The notes: generated by a model not told the origin, from the sequence alone. A stretch of DNA of 64,000 nt from Psychrobacillus sp048572895 (GCF_048572895.1 NZ_CP183878.1:1054001-1118000), one strand, 5' to 3'. Positions 52,971 through 61,513 are shown, counted from the stretch's first letter. Translations and numbers: made by a program.

Positions 52971-52971
52971 A

Positions 52972-53760
52972 ATGGAAAAAATCATCGATATTGAAGATCG
53001 TATACCTACACTAAAAGAGCGCAGAAGACGTAGAACAAATAAAAAATTTTCCATTCTACTTTTTCTCTTTGTTACTACGCTATTGATAGTCCTATATTTT
53101 CAATCTTCCTATAGTCAAATTCAAACTATCTCACTAGAAGGTGCAAAGCTTGTTCCTGAACAATTGTACATAGAAGAAAGTACATTGGTTATCGGCGAAT
53201 CGATGTGGAGTTTTAATGAAAGTAAAATTGAAAACCTATTGAGTCATAATGCATGGGTAGAATCAGCGCAGGTAAAGCGTGAATGGTTAACAACCGTTCA
53301 CATACAGGTAAATGAATTTAAACAAATTGGATACTTAGAGGATGGAGATTTTCTTCATATTATTTTAGAAAATGGACAGATTATTAAAACAGATGGACAA
53401 GTTATACCCAAAGAAGGTCCCATATTTACTGGATTTGATGATGAAAAAGTTCGTCAAAGAATGATTAAAGAATTAAAACTATTAAAAAGTGAAGTGTTAA
53501 CGGGTATTTCGCAGATTAAATATACACCAACAGAAAACGATGCCTATTCCATTCAAGTATTTATGAATGATGGCAATGAAGTTCAGGCTATCATTCCATC
53601 ATTCGGAGAGAAAATGAATTATTATCCGTCTATTGTTTCTCAATTGAATCCAGAAGTGAAAGGAATCGTAGATTTAGAAGTAGGAACATTTTTTCAACCA
53701 TATGTGGATGTGTACAATGTACCAGTAGAGGAGGAGGTTGTGGAAAATGAGGAAGACTAA
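52972..53760 (+). CDS. divIB: Cell division protein DivIB (FtsQ)
   Basis: 262-residue bitopic division protein. It has a basic cytoplasmic N-terminus (PTLKERRRRRTNKK), one helix (about 24-42), a POTRA domain (SQIQTISLEGAKLVPEQLYIEES to VHIQVNEFKQIGYLEDGD) and the FtsQ/DivIB beta domain. The acidic tail ends in EEEVVENEED. It stabilises the FtsL-DivIC complex at the septum. GGGAGG in the end of spoVE serves as ribosome-binding site; it overlaps the next gene by 14 bp. Confidence 0.92.
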   Translation: MEKIIDIEDRIPTLKERRRRRTNKKFSILLFLFVTTLLIVLYFQSSYSQIQTISLEGAKLVPEQLYIEESTLVIGESMWSFNESKIENLLSHNAWVESAQVKREWLTTVHIQVNEFKQIGYLEDGDFLHIILENGQIIKTDGQVIPKEGPIFTGFDDEKVRQRMIKELKLLKSEVLTGISQIKYTPTENDAYSIQVFMNDGNEVQAIIPSFGEKMNYYPSIVSQLNPEVKGIVDLEVGTFFQPYVDVYNVPVEEEVVENEED

Positions 53761-54472
53761 ACTCCTTAAAGTGCCATCTAAAGGACTTATTACTATATCG
53801 ATGGTAAGTTTAGTGTTAGGATTTATACTTGCATATTCGTATAGCATCTCCTCAGATGACACAAAAGAAAACGCTTCAGATGTCTCGGGGTTCCGAGAGC
53901 AAGAAAAATATAGGGAAAAATTAGTAGAACAAAAAGAACGAAATAAAGAGCTAACAGAAGAAATTATCGTAAAGCAGCAAAAAGTTCGGGATTATGAACA
54001 TTCCTTTGTAGAGAGCGAAGAAAGTGTGGAAGAGCTGGTGGAAGAAGCAGAATTACTTCGATTATTAATTGGTGATATCCCATCACAAGGAAAAGGAATT
54101 ACTGTTTCATTGGAAGACGGGGCTTATAATCCTTCACAAGAAAACCCCAATGATTATATTGTACATGAGAGTCATGTGTTTAAAGTGATCAATGAATTGA
54201 AAATTTCAGGTGCAGAAGCTATATCGATTAATGGTCAGCGGCTTCATGCAAACTCTTATATCCGGTGTACAGGCCCTGTAATTGTAGTAGACGGAAAGAC
54301 TTTTCCTGCTCCATTTACAATTGAAGCAGTAGGAGATCCAAAAGTATTACTTGCCTCTGTGAATTTAGGCGGAGGCGTGGTAGACCAACTCACCAGTGAT
54401 AATATAGTGGTAACTGTCGGAGAAAAAGATTTAATAACGATGCCTGCTCTACGGGAAGATGATTATAGCTGA
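53747..54472 (+). CDS. ylxW: DUF881 protein, YlxW-like
   Basis: 241-residue protein with one N-terminal helix (about 16-32), a coiled coil (QEKYREKLVEQKERNKELTE, about 45-100) and the C-terminal DUF881 domain (GKGITVSLEDGAY to VVTVGEKDLITMPA). Function unknown; the family is fixed between divIB and sbp in Bacillales. ATG 53747 lies 9 nt after GAGGAGG. It is the first of two consecutive DUF881 genes, probably an old duplication. Confidence 0.85.
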   Translation: MRKTKLLKVPSKGLITISMVSLVLGFILAYSYSISSDDTKENASDVSGFREQEKYREKLVEQKERNKELTEEIIVKQQKVRDYEHSFVESEESVEELVEEAELLRLLIGDIPSQGKGITVSLEDGAYNPSQENPNDYIVHESHVFKVINELKISGAEAISINGQRLHANSYIRCTGPVIVVDGKTFPAPFTIEAVGDPKVLLASVNLGGGVVDQLTSDNIVVTVGEKDLITMPALREDDYS

Positions 54473-54492
54473 GTAATAAAGGAGGCCGAATA

Positions 54493-55215
54493 ATGAAAAA
54501 AACCGTCTATATTCGGTTCACCATAATTTTGTTAGTAATTGGTTTTATGTTAGCGGTACAATATAATACTGTTCAAAACCCAGAGACTAGAGACACAAGA
54601 GACATATGGGCTATCCGTCAAGAACTTTCCAAAGAAACCGAAACACACTCCGAATTACTATCAGAAGTCTATATGCTAGATCAGACAATCCTAAAATATG
54701 AGAACATGGTGAGTGAAAGTGCTGCATTTGCTTTAGAAGATACAGTAAGGCAATTAAAAGAAGATATTGGTCTTGTTGAGTTTACAGGTCCAGGACTTAC
54801 TATTAAAGTGGAACCATCATTAGAAAGCATTGCACTTGGACAACCTGTAGAAGGTATTTCACCAGATCTACTCATTCGTCTAATCAATGAAATCAATCGT
54901 TTTAAAGCTAAAGACATAGAAGTGGACGGTAAACGTATTATATATTCTTCACCGATAAGAGATGTTAATGGTAAAACTACAGTAAATAATATACCTGTAA
55001 GAAATGCTCCATTTACGATTAGAATTGGAACCTCCACTTTTGAGGATGCACAAAAAATGTACAATCAGCTAGAGGCTTCTACAATCGGAGATGATTTCTA
55101 TATCGACAATTTGAAACTTAAAATTGGCGAACCCGAGCACATTATCATGATCTCAGCTTATGACCAAACAGTAAACAACCAATTTTTAAAAGAAGTACCA
55201 GAAGGGGAGTCATGA
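54493..55215 (+). CDS. ylxX: DUF881 protein, YlxX-like
   Basis: 240-residue paralogue of the preceding gene: one N-terminal helix (about 4-22), a coiled coil (EETHSELLSEVYMLDQ region, about 40-90), then DUF881 with FTGPGLTIKVEPSLE and INRFKAKDIEVDGKRI. Function unknown. AAAGGAGG lies before the ATG. It ends one base before sbp, so the two are translationally coupled. Confidence 0.85.
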   Translation: MKKTVYIRFTIILLVIGFMLAVQYNTVQNPETRDTRDIWAIRQELSKETETHSELLSEVYMLDQTILKYENMVSESAAFALEDTVRQLKEDIGLVEFTGPGLTIKVEPSLESIALGQPVEGISPDLLIRLINEINRFKAKDIEVDGKRIIYSSPIRDVNGKTTVNNIPVRNAPFTIRIGTSTFEDAQKMYNQLEASTIGDDFYIDNLKLKIGEPEHIIMISAYDQTVNNQFLKEVPEGES

Positions 55216-55216
55216 A

Positions 55217-55567
55217 ATGTGGTTGCCATTATTAGGGCTGATACTTGGGATTTCCCTCGGGTTATTAACTGAAATTCAGATTCCTGAAATATATGAAAGC
55301 TATTTATCGATAGCGGTATTGGCAGCACTCGATACGCTATTTGGAGGAATACGTGCTCATCTTCAACATGTCTATGATGACAAAGTATTTGTTTCAGGTT
55401 TTTTCTTTAACATTGGCTTAGCAGCAGCATTAGCATTTTTAGGTGTACACTTAGGAATAGATTTATACTTAGCTGCGATTTTTGCGTTTGGAGTGAGATT
55501 ATTTCAAAATATTGCAGTTATTCGTCGAATTATGCTCACTAAATGGTCCGAAAGAAAAAATCAATAA
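55217..55567 (+). CDS. sbp: Small basic protein Sbp (DUF1290)
   Basis: 116-residue membrane protein with three or four helices. Typical motifs are IPEIYESYLSIAVLAALDTLFGGIRA and FNIGLAAALAFLGVHLGIDLYLAA. Sbp is conserved upstream of ftsA in Firmicutes, function unknown. It starts 1 bp after the second DUF881 gene. A 100-bp gap with its own promoter separates it from ftsA. Confidence 0.9.
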   Translation: MWLPLLGLILGISLGLLTEIQIPEIYESYLSIAVLAALDTLFGGIRAHLQHVYDDKVFVSGFFFNIGLAAALAFLGVHLGIDLYLAAIFAFGVRLFQNIAVIRRIMLTKWSERKNQ

Positions 55568-55582
55568 ATTTTTTTGTAGAAA

Positions 55583-55611
55583 TTGACTATTTCTTTAGAA
55601 AATTTTAGACT
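55583..55611 (+). promoter_or_regulatory. Sigma-A promoter of ftsAZ
   Basis: TTGACT (55583-55588), a 17-bp spacer and TAGACT (55606-55611), 56 bp before ftsA. B. subtilis also has dedicated promoters before ftsA, so this is expected. Confidence 0.6.
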
Positions 55612-55667
55612 TTATATCATTTTTACACTAGAATAATAAATAAAGAGTTTATAGGAGGTGCCACGGG

Positions 55668-56957
55668 TTGAATCAATCAGAATTATACGTATCACTAGAT
55701 ATTGGGTCGTCATCAATTAAAGTCTTAATCGGCGAAATGAATGATGACTCGCTGCATGTAATAGGTGTAGGAAATGTTAAATCAAATGGAATAAGAAAAG
55801 GCACCATTGTAGATATAGACGCAACTGTACAATCTATAAAAAAAGCCGTTAGTGAAGCCGAAAGAATGATCGGCATGTCTATTAATGAAATCGTGTTAGG
55901 CATACCAGCAAATATGGCAAATATACAAAATGTTAAAGGAGTAGTAGCTGTTAATCGTGAGGATAGAGAAATAACAGATGGAGACTTAGAACGTGTGATT
56001 GAGTCTGCTCAAGTAATGTCTATCCCTCCTGAGAGAGAGCTTATTAATATAGCACCAAAACAGTTTATCGTCGATCACTTAGAGGAAATTAAAGATCCAC
56101 GTGGGATGATTGGAACCCGTTTAGAATTAGACGGTATAATGATGACTACATCCAAAACAATTTTACATAACGTGTTAAGATGTGTGGAAAGAGCTGGTCT
56201 TCAAATAAGAGAGATTTATTTACAGCCTTTAGCTGGTGGTCATTTTGCATTAACTGAAGATGAAAAAAATCACGGCACAGCTTATATTGACATAGGCGGT
56301 GGTTCCACTACAATTGCCATATTCAATGAAGGCCATTTAATCAATACTTCTGTTATTCCTGTTGGTGGGGATCATGTTACAAAAGATTTATCAATCGTAT
56401 TAAAAACGCCAACGGAACAAGCCGAAATGATAAAACTAAAATATGGACATGCCTTCTATGATGATGCCTCAGATGATGAACTATTTGAGGTGCCAGTAAT
56501 AGGGGCAGATATGAAAGAACAATACTCACAACGGTATATTGCTGAAATCATTGGAGTTCGACTAGAAGAACTGTTTGAACTTGTTCTGGAAGAATTCTAT
56601 CGACTTGGTTTACAAGACTTACCAGGAGGAGTAGTCATTACTGGTGGAGTTTCTAAACTAGAAGGCTTAGGCCAGCTAGCAAGACATATTCTTCAAACAA
56701 GAGTAAGATTATACACCCCGGATTATATTGGAGTTCGTGAGCCACAATATACGACAGCTGTTGGTCTTATAAGATATGCCTATAAAGAAGATCTTTTCTA
56801 TGGTAAAATTGGTAATAGCCATGCGCTAGCGCATTCGGTTCCAAATGAAGCAGTTGCCGTAAGTAAAAAACAAAAACAATCTGCTCAAACGACTAATGAA
56901 CACAAAGATAGCGCATTGACAAAAGCGAAGAGATTTTTTGACAAGTTTTTTGAATAA
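55668..56957 (+). CDS. ftsA: Cell division protein FtsA
   Basis: 429-residue actin-like ATPase that tethers FtsZ to the membrane. The phosphate-1 motif YVSLDIGSSSIKVLIGE, the 1C domain from about 85, AYIDIGGGSTTIAIF near 205 and VVITGGVSKLEGL near 325 are present. The C-terminal amphipathic membrane-targeting helix LTKAKRFFDKFFE closes the protein. The start is TTG 55668, 8 nt after AGGAGGT. ftsZ follows 42 bp later. Confidence 0.95.
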   Translation: MNQSELYVSLDIGSSSIKVLIGEMNDDSLHVIGVGNVKSNGIRKGTIVDIDATVQSIKKAVSEAERMIGMSINEIVLGIPANMANIQNVKGVVAVNREDREITDGDLERVIESAQVMSIPPERELINIAPKQFIVDHLEEIKDPRGMIGTRLELDGIMMTTSKTILHNVLRCVERAGLQIREIYLQPLAGGHFALTEDEKNHGTAYIDIGGGSTTIAIFNEGHLINTSVIPVGGDHVTKDLSIVLKTPTEQAEMIKLKYGHAFYDDASDDELFEVPVIGADMKEQYSQRYIAEIIGVRLEELFELVLEEFYRLGLQDLPGGVVITGGVSKLEGLGQLARHILQTRVRLYTPDYIGVREPQYTTAVGLIRYAYKEDLFYGKIGNSHALAHSVPNEAVAVSKKQKQSAQTTNEHKDSALTKAKRFFDKFFE

Positions 56958-56999
56958 CAAACCCTTTATCATAGCAGAGAGAGCATAGGAGGCAATAGC

Positions 57000-58160
57000 A
57001 TGTTAGAATTTGAAACAAATGAAGATGCATTAGCGATCATTAAAGTTATTGGAGTAGGTGGTGGCGGTAATAACGCTGTAAATCGTATGATTGAACATGG
57101 TGTTCAAGGAGTAGATTTTATCGCTGTAAATACAGATGCACAAGCTCTCAATATGTCAAAAGCCGAAGTAAAACTACAAATTGGTGGAAAACTAACTCGC
57201 GGTCTTGGTGCAGGTGCAAATCCTGAGGTAGGAAAAAAAGCTGCAGAAGAAAGTAAAGAATTGATCGAGGAAGCTTTAAGAGGAGCAGATATGGTATTTG
57301 TTACTGCAGGTATGGGTGGCGGTACAGGAACTGGTGCAGCACCAGTTATTGCTCAAATTGCACGTGATTTAGGGGCATTAACAGTAGGTGTAGTAACACG
57401 TCCATTTACTTTTGAAGGTCGTAAACGTTCTACTCAAGCAGTCGGTGGGATTAGTATGATGAAAGAATCTGTAGATACGTTAATCGTCATTCCAAATGAC
57501 CGCTTGTTAGAAATCGTAGATAAAAACACACCAATGCTAGAAGCATTTAGAGAAGCGGATAATGTTTTACGTCAAGGGGTCCAAGGTATTTCTGATTTGA
57601 TCGCAGTACCTGGTCTTATCAATCTTGATTTTGCAGATGTTAAAACAATTATGTCCAATAAAGGCGCAGCACTTATGGGTATTGGTATTTCAGCAGGAGA
57701 AAATCGTGCTGCTGAAGCTGCGAAAAAGGCTATTTCAAGTCCACTACTTGAAACATCAATTGATGGTGCGACTGGTGTGTTGATGAATATTACTGGTGGT
57801 TCTAACCTCAGTCTATTTGAAGTTCAAGAAGCTGCTGATATTGTTGCCTCTGCCTCAGATGAAGAAGTTAATATGATCTTTGGTTCGGTTATAAATGATA
57901 ACTTGAAAGATGAAATAGTTGTAACTGTAATTGCAACTGGATTCAATGAAGAGCTTTTAACACAAAAACAGCCAAGAAGCGCTGGATTCGGTGGAAACAG
58001 AACACCACAGCCTTCAGCAGCACCTATCCGTGAGCAACAACGTAAAGACGAAGTGCCGCAACAACAAGCACCTCAACAAGATAGACATGTATCTCATAAC
58101 CAACAAGAAGATGCATTAGATATTCCAACTTTCTTAAGAAATCGTCAACGCAGAAACTAA
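57000..58160 (+). CDS. ftsZ: Cell division protein FtsZ
   Basis: 386-residue tubulin-like GTPase that forms the Z-ring. Visible motifs are IKVIGVGGGGNNAVNRMIE at the N-terminus, the tubulin signature GMGGGTGTGAAPVIA near 104-118, and the T7-loop NLDFADVKTIM near 205. A Gln-rich disordered linker (about 325-370) leads to the C-terminal peptide LDIPTFLRNRQRRN, which binds FtsA and SepF. AGGAGG precedes the ATG. It closes the dcw cluster, before a terminator and repeat copy E. Confidence 0.97.
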   Translation: MLEFETNEDALAIIKVIGVGGGGNNAVNRMIEHGVQGVDFIAVNTDAQALNMSKAEVKLQIGGKLTRGLGAGANPEVGKKAAEESKELIEEALRGADMVFVTAGMGGGTGTGAAPVIAQIARDLGALTVGVVTRPFTFEGRKRSTQAVGGISMMKESVDTLIVIPNDRLLEIVDKNTPMLEAFREADNVLRQGVQGISDLIAVPGLINLDFADVKTIMSNKGAALMGIGISAGENRAAEAAKKAISSPLLETSIDGATGVLMNITGGSNLSLFEVQEAADIVASASDEEVNMIFGSVINDNLKDEIVVTVIATGFNEELLTQKQPRSAGFGGNRTPQPSAAPIREQQRKDEVPQQQAPQQDRHVSHNQQEDALDIPTFLRNRQRRN

Positions 58161-58170
58161 TATAAAGACA

Positions 58171-58210
58171 AAAGCAATCACTTCGGTGGTTGTTTTTTTT
58201 TTTTTTTTTT
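58171..58210 (+). terminator. Intrinsic terminator of ftsAZ with 18-T tract
   Basis: A stem with a cUUCGg tetraloop (AGCAATCAC TTCG GTGGTTGTT, about 58173-58194) is followed by 18 consecutive T (58193-58210). Repeat copy E begins 7 bp later. Confidence 0.85.
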
Positions 58211-58217
58211 GAAGAAT

Positions 58218-58878
58218 AAGTATATAAAATTGTAGATGAACACTAGGTTCGTGGGACTTGAAAAAATGAATAATACTACTGATTTCCGTTTCAGGTGGAC
58301 GCTTTCCGCGGGCGTTGCCTCAGCCTCCTAGCTACGCTGCGGGGTCTTCGCCTAACGCTTTTCCTGCTGGAGTCGCCACCTTGCACTACAATCAATTAGG
58401 TGCGTAGTACTACATTAGATTTGGCAGAGCATATCGCTTAGATAATAAGATTAACTCAACTTAATGTAGAGATAAAATGATTTGTGATGCTAATGAAGTA
58501 GAAATTCTGTTGTTAAATGATAGATTGTGGCAGACAATTTTTCTTTTACTAGTGGAAATAAAGAAAAATAGTTAGTATGTATCGAATAAAGAAGCGAAAT
58601 AGCTAACGAAATTGCATCTTCGAGAGCTTACTCTATCCATAGGAAAGTATCTTTTCTCTAGTTAACCAAAAACGCACTAACCTGTTTCTAAGAGTTGCAG
58701 GAGGGCGACGGACAGGCAAACGCCATAAGATATCGAAAAAAGGGATGCTGGTTGGTTGTGACGAACGTCACAACCAACCAGCATCCCTAAAAATTCAATC
58801 GGTAATCATATAGCAATACGTCTGTTCAAAGCCCAGCGAAAACAATAGAAACAGGTTTTGACCTTAGAAAGATCGCTT
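58218..58878 (+). repeat. Structured intergenic repeat, copy E (most complete)
   Basis: About 660 bp between ftsZ and spoIIGA. P1 is a perfect 12-bp stem, 58679-58690 with 58846-58857. P2 (58710-58717 with 58820-58827) contains two G-U pairs. P4 is a perfect 23-bp stem, 58741-58763 with 58766-58788. P3 is damaged on its left side. The 5' GC-rich module is intact at about 58294-58381: GGTGG and the final CCACC pair, enclosing CTTTCCGCGGGCG and CTGCGGGGTCT. The ACTAGTGGAAAT loop is at 58548-58559. No gene is present. The stretch from 58879 to 59043 holds the spoIIGA control region. Confidence 0.82.
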
Positions 58879-58956
58879 GTTTTATAATTAAAAAATTAGA
58901 GGAAATAACCTTTTCGTAACTATTTGTTAAAATTATCATTATCCAAATTATTTTTA

Positions 58957-58997
58957 TGTCGTAAAAAAAGAACGTTTTTGAACGTTCTTTTGACAAA
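58957..58997 (+). promoter_or_regulatory. Candidate Spo0A-controlled promoter region of spoIIGA-sigE
   Basis: TGTCGTA (58957-58963) and, on the other strand, TGTCAAA (58991-58997) each match six of seven bases of the 0A box TGTCGAA. The second overlaps a -35-like TTGACA (58990-58995). Between them lies a hairpin (58967-58976 with 58981-58990). No good -10 is found at 17 bp, which resembles the B. subtilis spoIIG promoter, where spacing is 22 bp and Spo0A is needed. Confidence 0.4.
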
Positions 58998-59043
58998 TTT
59001 CTTACACTTTAGATGCTAAGCTTTAGTCAAAAGGAGGGAAACT

Positions 59044-59886
59044 ATGTACGCGGAAGTAATGATTGTAACCAATACTTTTTTCAATTATACCGTTTTGGCA
59101 TTTGCCAATAAAATTGGGTGGATTGAAAATCAGAAGAGGTATTTATTTCTATCTGCCCTAACTGCTGGAGTAATCACAGTTGTTTTCTCTCATTCAATGA
59201 GTACGATATTTTTATCTTTTTTTGTGATGATTGCTATTGCTTTTTGGAAAAAACGTTCACAAATAGTTAAAGCAATTATATTAACGTTACTAGCTAGTGT
59301 TTTTGCTGGTGGTTTACTTACAGCAATAGCTCCTTTGTATGACAATAGTAGTAACTTGTTCATGATTATTAACTTTGCTTTGATTGCTACTGGTGGTTTA
59401 TATTTATTGACCAAACATGTCCTTCATTTGAATATTGCACACGCAGAAAGGGAGCTCTTATATTCATCTAACGTTATGTTATTTGGCGCTTCTAAGGAAC
59501 TGACAATTTTTATAGATTCAGGAAATGTGTGTACAGAGCCGTTATCCAATGATCCTGTCCATTTTGTGGCAGCAGAAATGCTGAAAGAGATATTGCCACC
59601 AGCATTATTCGAAGCTATTAGCGATTGGGAGTTTGATAGAAAGACCGGATTGGACAAGATTCCAAAAGAATATGCAAGTAAATTACGATTAATCCCAATT
59701 GCAACGATTCAAAAGCATAAAACATGGGTTGTTGGTATTAAGTATGATCAGTGGATAATTGGCGATCAGACATTACCTAAAGGATATATTGTTATGACGA
59801 AAGCGAAAGAAAAGTTTCCACATGAGGCGGATGGAATATTACATAGTTCCTCATATTTTCATTTAAAGAAAAGGAGTGTAGGGTAA
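59044..59886 (+). CDS. spoIIGA: Sporulation sigma-E factor processing peptidase SpoIIGA
   Basis: 280-residue membrane aspartic protease that removes the pro-sequence of sigma-E after septation, triggered from the forespore by SpoIIR. The N-terminal half holds five membrane helices (about residues 5-140). The C-terminal half is the protease domain with catalytic Asp158 in IFIDSGN. The ending, ILHSSSYF, matches the family. AAAAGGAGGG precedes the ATG. It overlaps sigE by one base (TAATG), the conserved spoIIG operon. Confidence 0.93.
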   Translation: MYAEVMIVTNTFFNYTVLAFANKIGWIENQKRYLFLSALTAGVITVVFSHSMSTIFLSFFVMIAIAFWKKRSQIVKAIILTLLASVFAGGLLTAIAPLYDNSSNLFMIINFALIATGGLYLLTKHVLHLNIAHAERELLYSSNVMLFGASKELTIFIDSGNVCTEPLSNDPVHFVAAEMLKEILPPALFEAISDWEFDRKTGLDKIPKEYASKLRLIPIATIQKHKTWVVGIKYDQWIIGDQTLPKGYIVMTKAKEKFPHEADGILHSSSYFHLKKRSVG

Positions 59887-60593
59887 TGCTGATGAAATGG
59901 TTGCGTAAGATTTACTATTGGGTACTGTCCTTTAGAAGAAAAAGTGTACATTATATTGGTGGCAATGAATCGTTACCTAAGCCATTATCGAGAGAAGAAG
60001 AACGGGAAATGCTACTGGCGTTTATGGATGGCGATGAACACGCTAGAGATGTATTAATCGAACGAAACTTAAGATTAGTTGTTTATATTGCGAGAAGATT
60101 TGATCAGACAAATACAAATATAGAGGATCTTATAAGTATAGGTTCTATCGGTCTTATAAAGGCTGTAGAGACGTTTAATCTAGAAAAAGGTATCAAGCTT
60201 GCAACGTATGCTTCAAGATGTATAGAAAACGAAATTTTAATGCATTTACGAAAAACTAACCGTATGAAATCAGAAGTTTCTTTTGATGAACCTTTAAATT
60301 CAGATTCAGATGGAAATGAACTATTACTTTCAGATATTCTGGGCACTAGCGAGGATTTAATCATTGAAGATGTAGAGAAAAAACTTGAGCGCCAACATGT
60401 ATTCGAAGCGATAAATCTACTGGGCAATAGGGAGAAGTATATTATGCAATGTCGATTTGGGTTAAATGGTAAAGAAGAAATGACCCAAAAAGAAGTAGCT
60501 GACCATTTAGGGATTTCGCAATCATATATATCTCGTTTAGAAAAGAAAATCATTTTAGATTTAAAGGAGCTATTAAACGAACCAATTGCCTAA
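59886..60593 (+). CDS. sigE: RNA polymerase sigma-E factor (mother cell, early)
   Basis: 235-residue sigma-70 family factor, made as inactive pro-sigma-E. The N-terminal pro-region (MLMKWLRKIYYWVLSFRRK) is an amphipathic membrane-binding stretch cleaved by SpoIIGA. Region 2 (RNLRLVVYIARRFDQTNTNIEDL, ETFNLEKGIKLATYASRCIENEI) and region 4 helix-turn-helix (MTQKEVADHLGISQSYISRLEKKI) are intact. It is translationally coupled to spoIIGA. sigG follows 89 bp later behind its own candidate promoter. Confidence 0.95.
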   Translation: MLMKWLRKIYYWVLSFRRKSVHYIGGNESLPKPLSREEEREMLLAFMDGDEHARDVLIERNLRLVVYIARRFDQTNTNIEDLISIGSIGLIKAVETFNLEKGIKLATYASRCIENEILMHLRKTNRMKSEVSFDEPLNSDSDGNELLLSDILGTSEDLIIEDVEKKLERQHVFEAINLLGNREKYIMQCRFGLNGKEEMTQKEVADHLGISQSYISRLEKKIILDLKELLNEPIA

Positions 60594-60619
60594 TGGGTGA
60601 AATTGGATAGAATCGTAAA

Positions 60620-60647
60620 GAATAATCTTTTCTTTCCCGGACAAACT
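60620..60647 (+). promoter_or_regulatory. Possible sigma-F promoter of sigG
   Basis: GAATA (60620-60624), 14-bp spacer, GGACAAACT (60639-60647). The -10 fits the GGNNANNNT forespore pattern; the -35 is one base off GTATA. B. subtilis spoIIIG is transcribed by sigma-F then sigma-G, so a forespore promoter is expected in this gap. Confidence 0.4.
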
Positions 60648-60682
60648 GACTTAGAACAATTAAAAAGTCCGGAGGAAGATCT

Positions 60683-61462
60683 ATGACGAGAACAAAAGTT
60701 GAATTATGCGGCATTGATACATCTAAGCTTCCTTTACTTAAGCATGAAGAAATGAAAGAATTGTTTATTCGATTACAAGCTGGTGAAGATTCTGTAAAAG
60801 ATGAACTAGTAATGTGTAATTTAAGGTTAGTTTTAAGCCTAGTTCAAAGGTTTGCTTACCGGGGAGAGCAAGCAGATGATTTGTTTCAAGTTGGTTGTAT
60901 TGGTCTCATCAAGTCTATTGAGAATTTCGATCTAAAGCATAACGTCCGTTTTTCTACGTATGCAGTTCCTATGATTATTGGAGAAATAAAAAGACATTTA
61001 CGTGATCACCATTCCGTACGAGTATCAAGATCGTTAAGAGATATTGCATATAAAGCTATGAAAGCAAAGGAACAGTTTATAAACGAGCATTTACAAGAGC
61101 CAACCTTAGATGATTTGTCCAAAGAGCTAGATATATCGGTGGAGGATATATTAATTGCTTTAGATGCCATTCAAGATCCAGTATCTTTGCAAGAGCCAAT
61201 ATTCAGTGATGGTGGCGATGCTATTTATATGATGGACCAATTATGCGATAATGATGTATCCGAAGATCAATGGGTCACTTATTTTACTGTGAAAGAAAGT
61301 TTTCAGAAGCTAGATACAAGACAAAAGAAAATATTAACGAAGAGAATTTATTATGGAGCTACACAAACAGAAATAGCGATGGACTTAGGTTTATCTCAGG
61401 CACAAATTTCTCGACTAGAAAAGAGTGCTTTATCAACTATTCAAAGCCAATTGAATCCATAA
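60683..61462 (+). CDS. sigG: RNA polymerase sigma-G factor (forespore, late)
   Basis: 259-residue sigma factor. The N-terminus MTRTKVELCGIDTSKLPLLK is the sigma-G hallmark. Region 2 (NLRLVLSLVQRFAYRGEQADDLFQVGCIGLIKSI) and MIIGEIKRHLRDHHSVRVSRSLRDIA are typical, and region 4 ends the protein (AMDLGLSQAQISRLEKSAL). It drives late forespore genes, including those for SASPs and germination receptors. CCGGAGGA precedes the ATG. A strong terminator follows. Confidence 0.96.
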   Translation: MTRTKVELCGIDTSKLPLLKHEEMKELFIRLQAGEDSVKDELVMCNLRLVLSLVQRFAYRGEQADDLFQVGCIGLIKSIENFDLKHNVRFSTYAVPMIIGEIKRHLRDHHSVRVSRSLRDIAYKAMKAKEQFINEHLQEPTLDDLSKELDISVEDILIALDAIQDPVSLQEPIFSDGGDAIYMMDQLCDNDVSEDQWVTYFTVKESFQKLDTRQKKILTKRIYYGATQTEIAMDLGLSQAQISRLEKSALSTIQSQLNP

Positions 61463-61476
61463 GGTTATTTTTTAGC

Positions 61477-61513
61477 AAAACGCTTTTTTCTTTCCAGAAA
61501 AAAGCGTTTTTTT
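61477..61513 (+). terminator. Intrinsic terminator of sigG
   Basis: Perfect 15-base stem (61477-61491 with 61496-61510), four-base loop, T-run. Confidence 0.9.

Noticed and set aside
60104..60553. 149-residue minus-strand ORF within sigE
   Set aside because: It is antisense to the conserved sigma region 2-4 codons; no start signal or family match.
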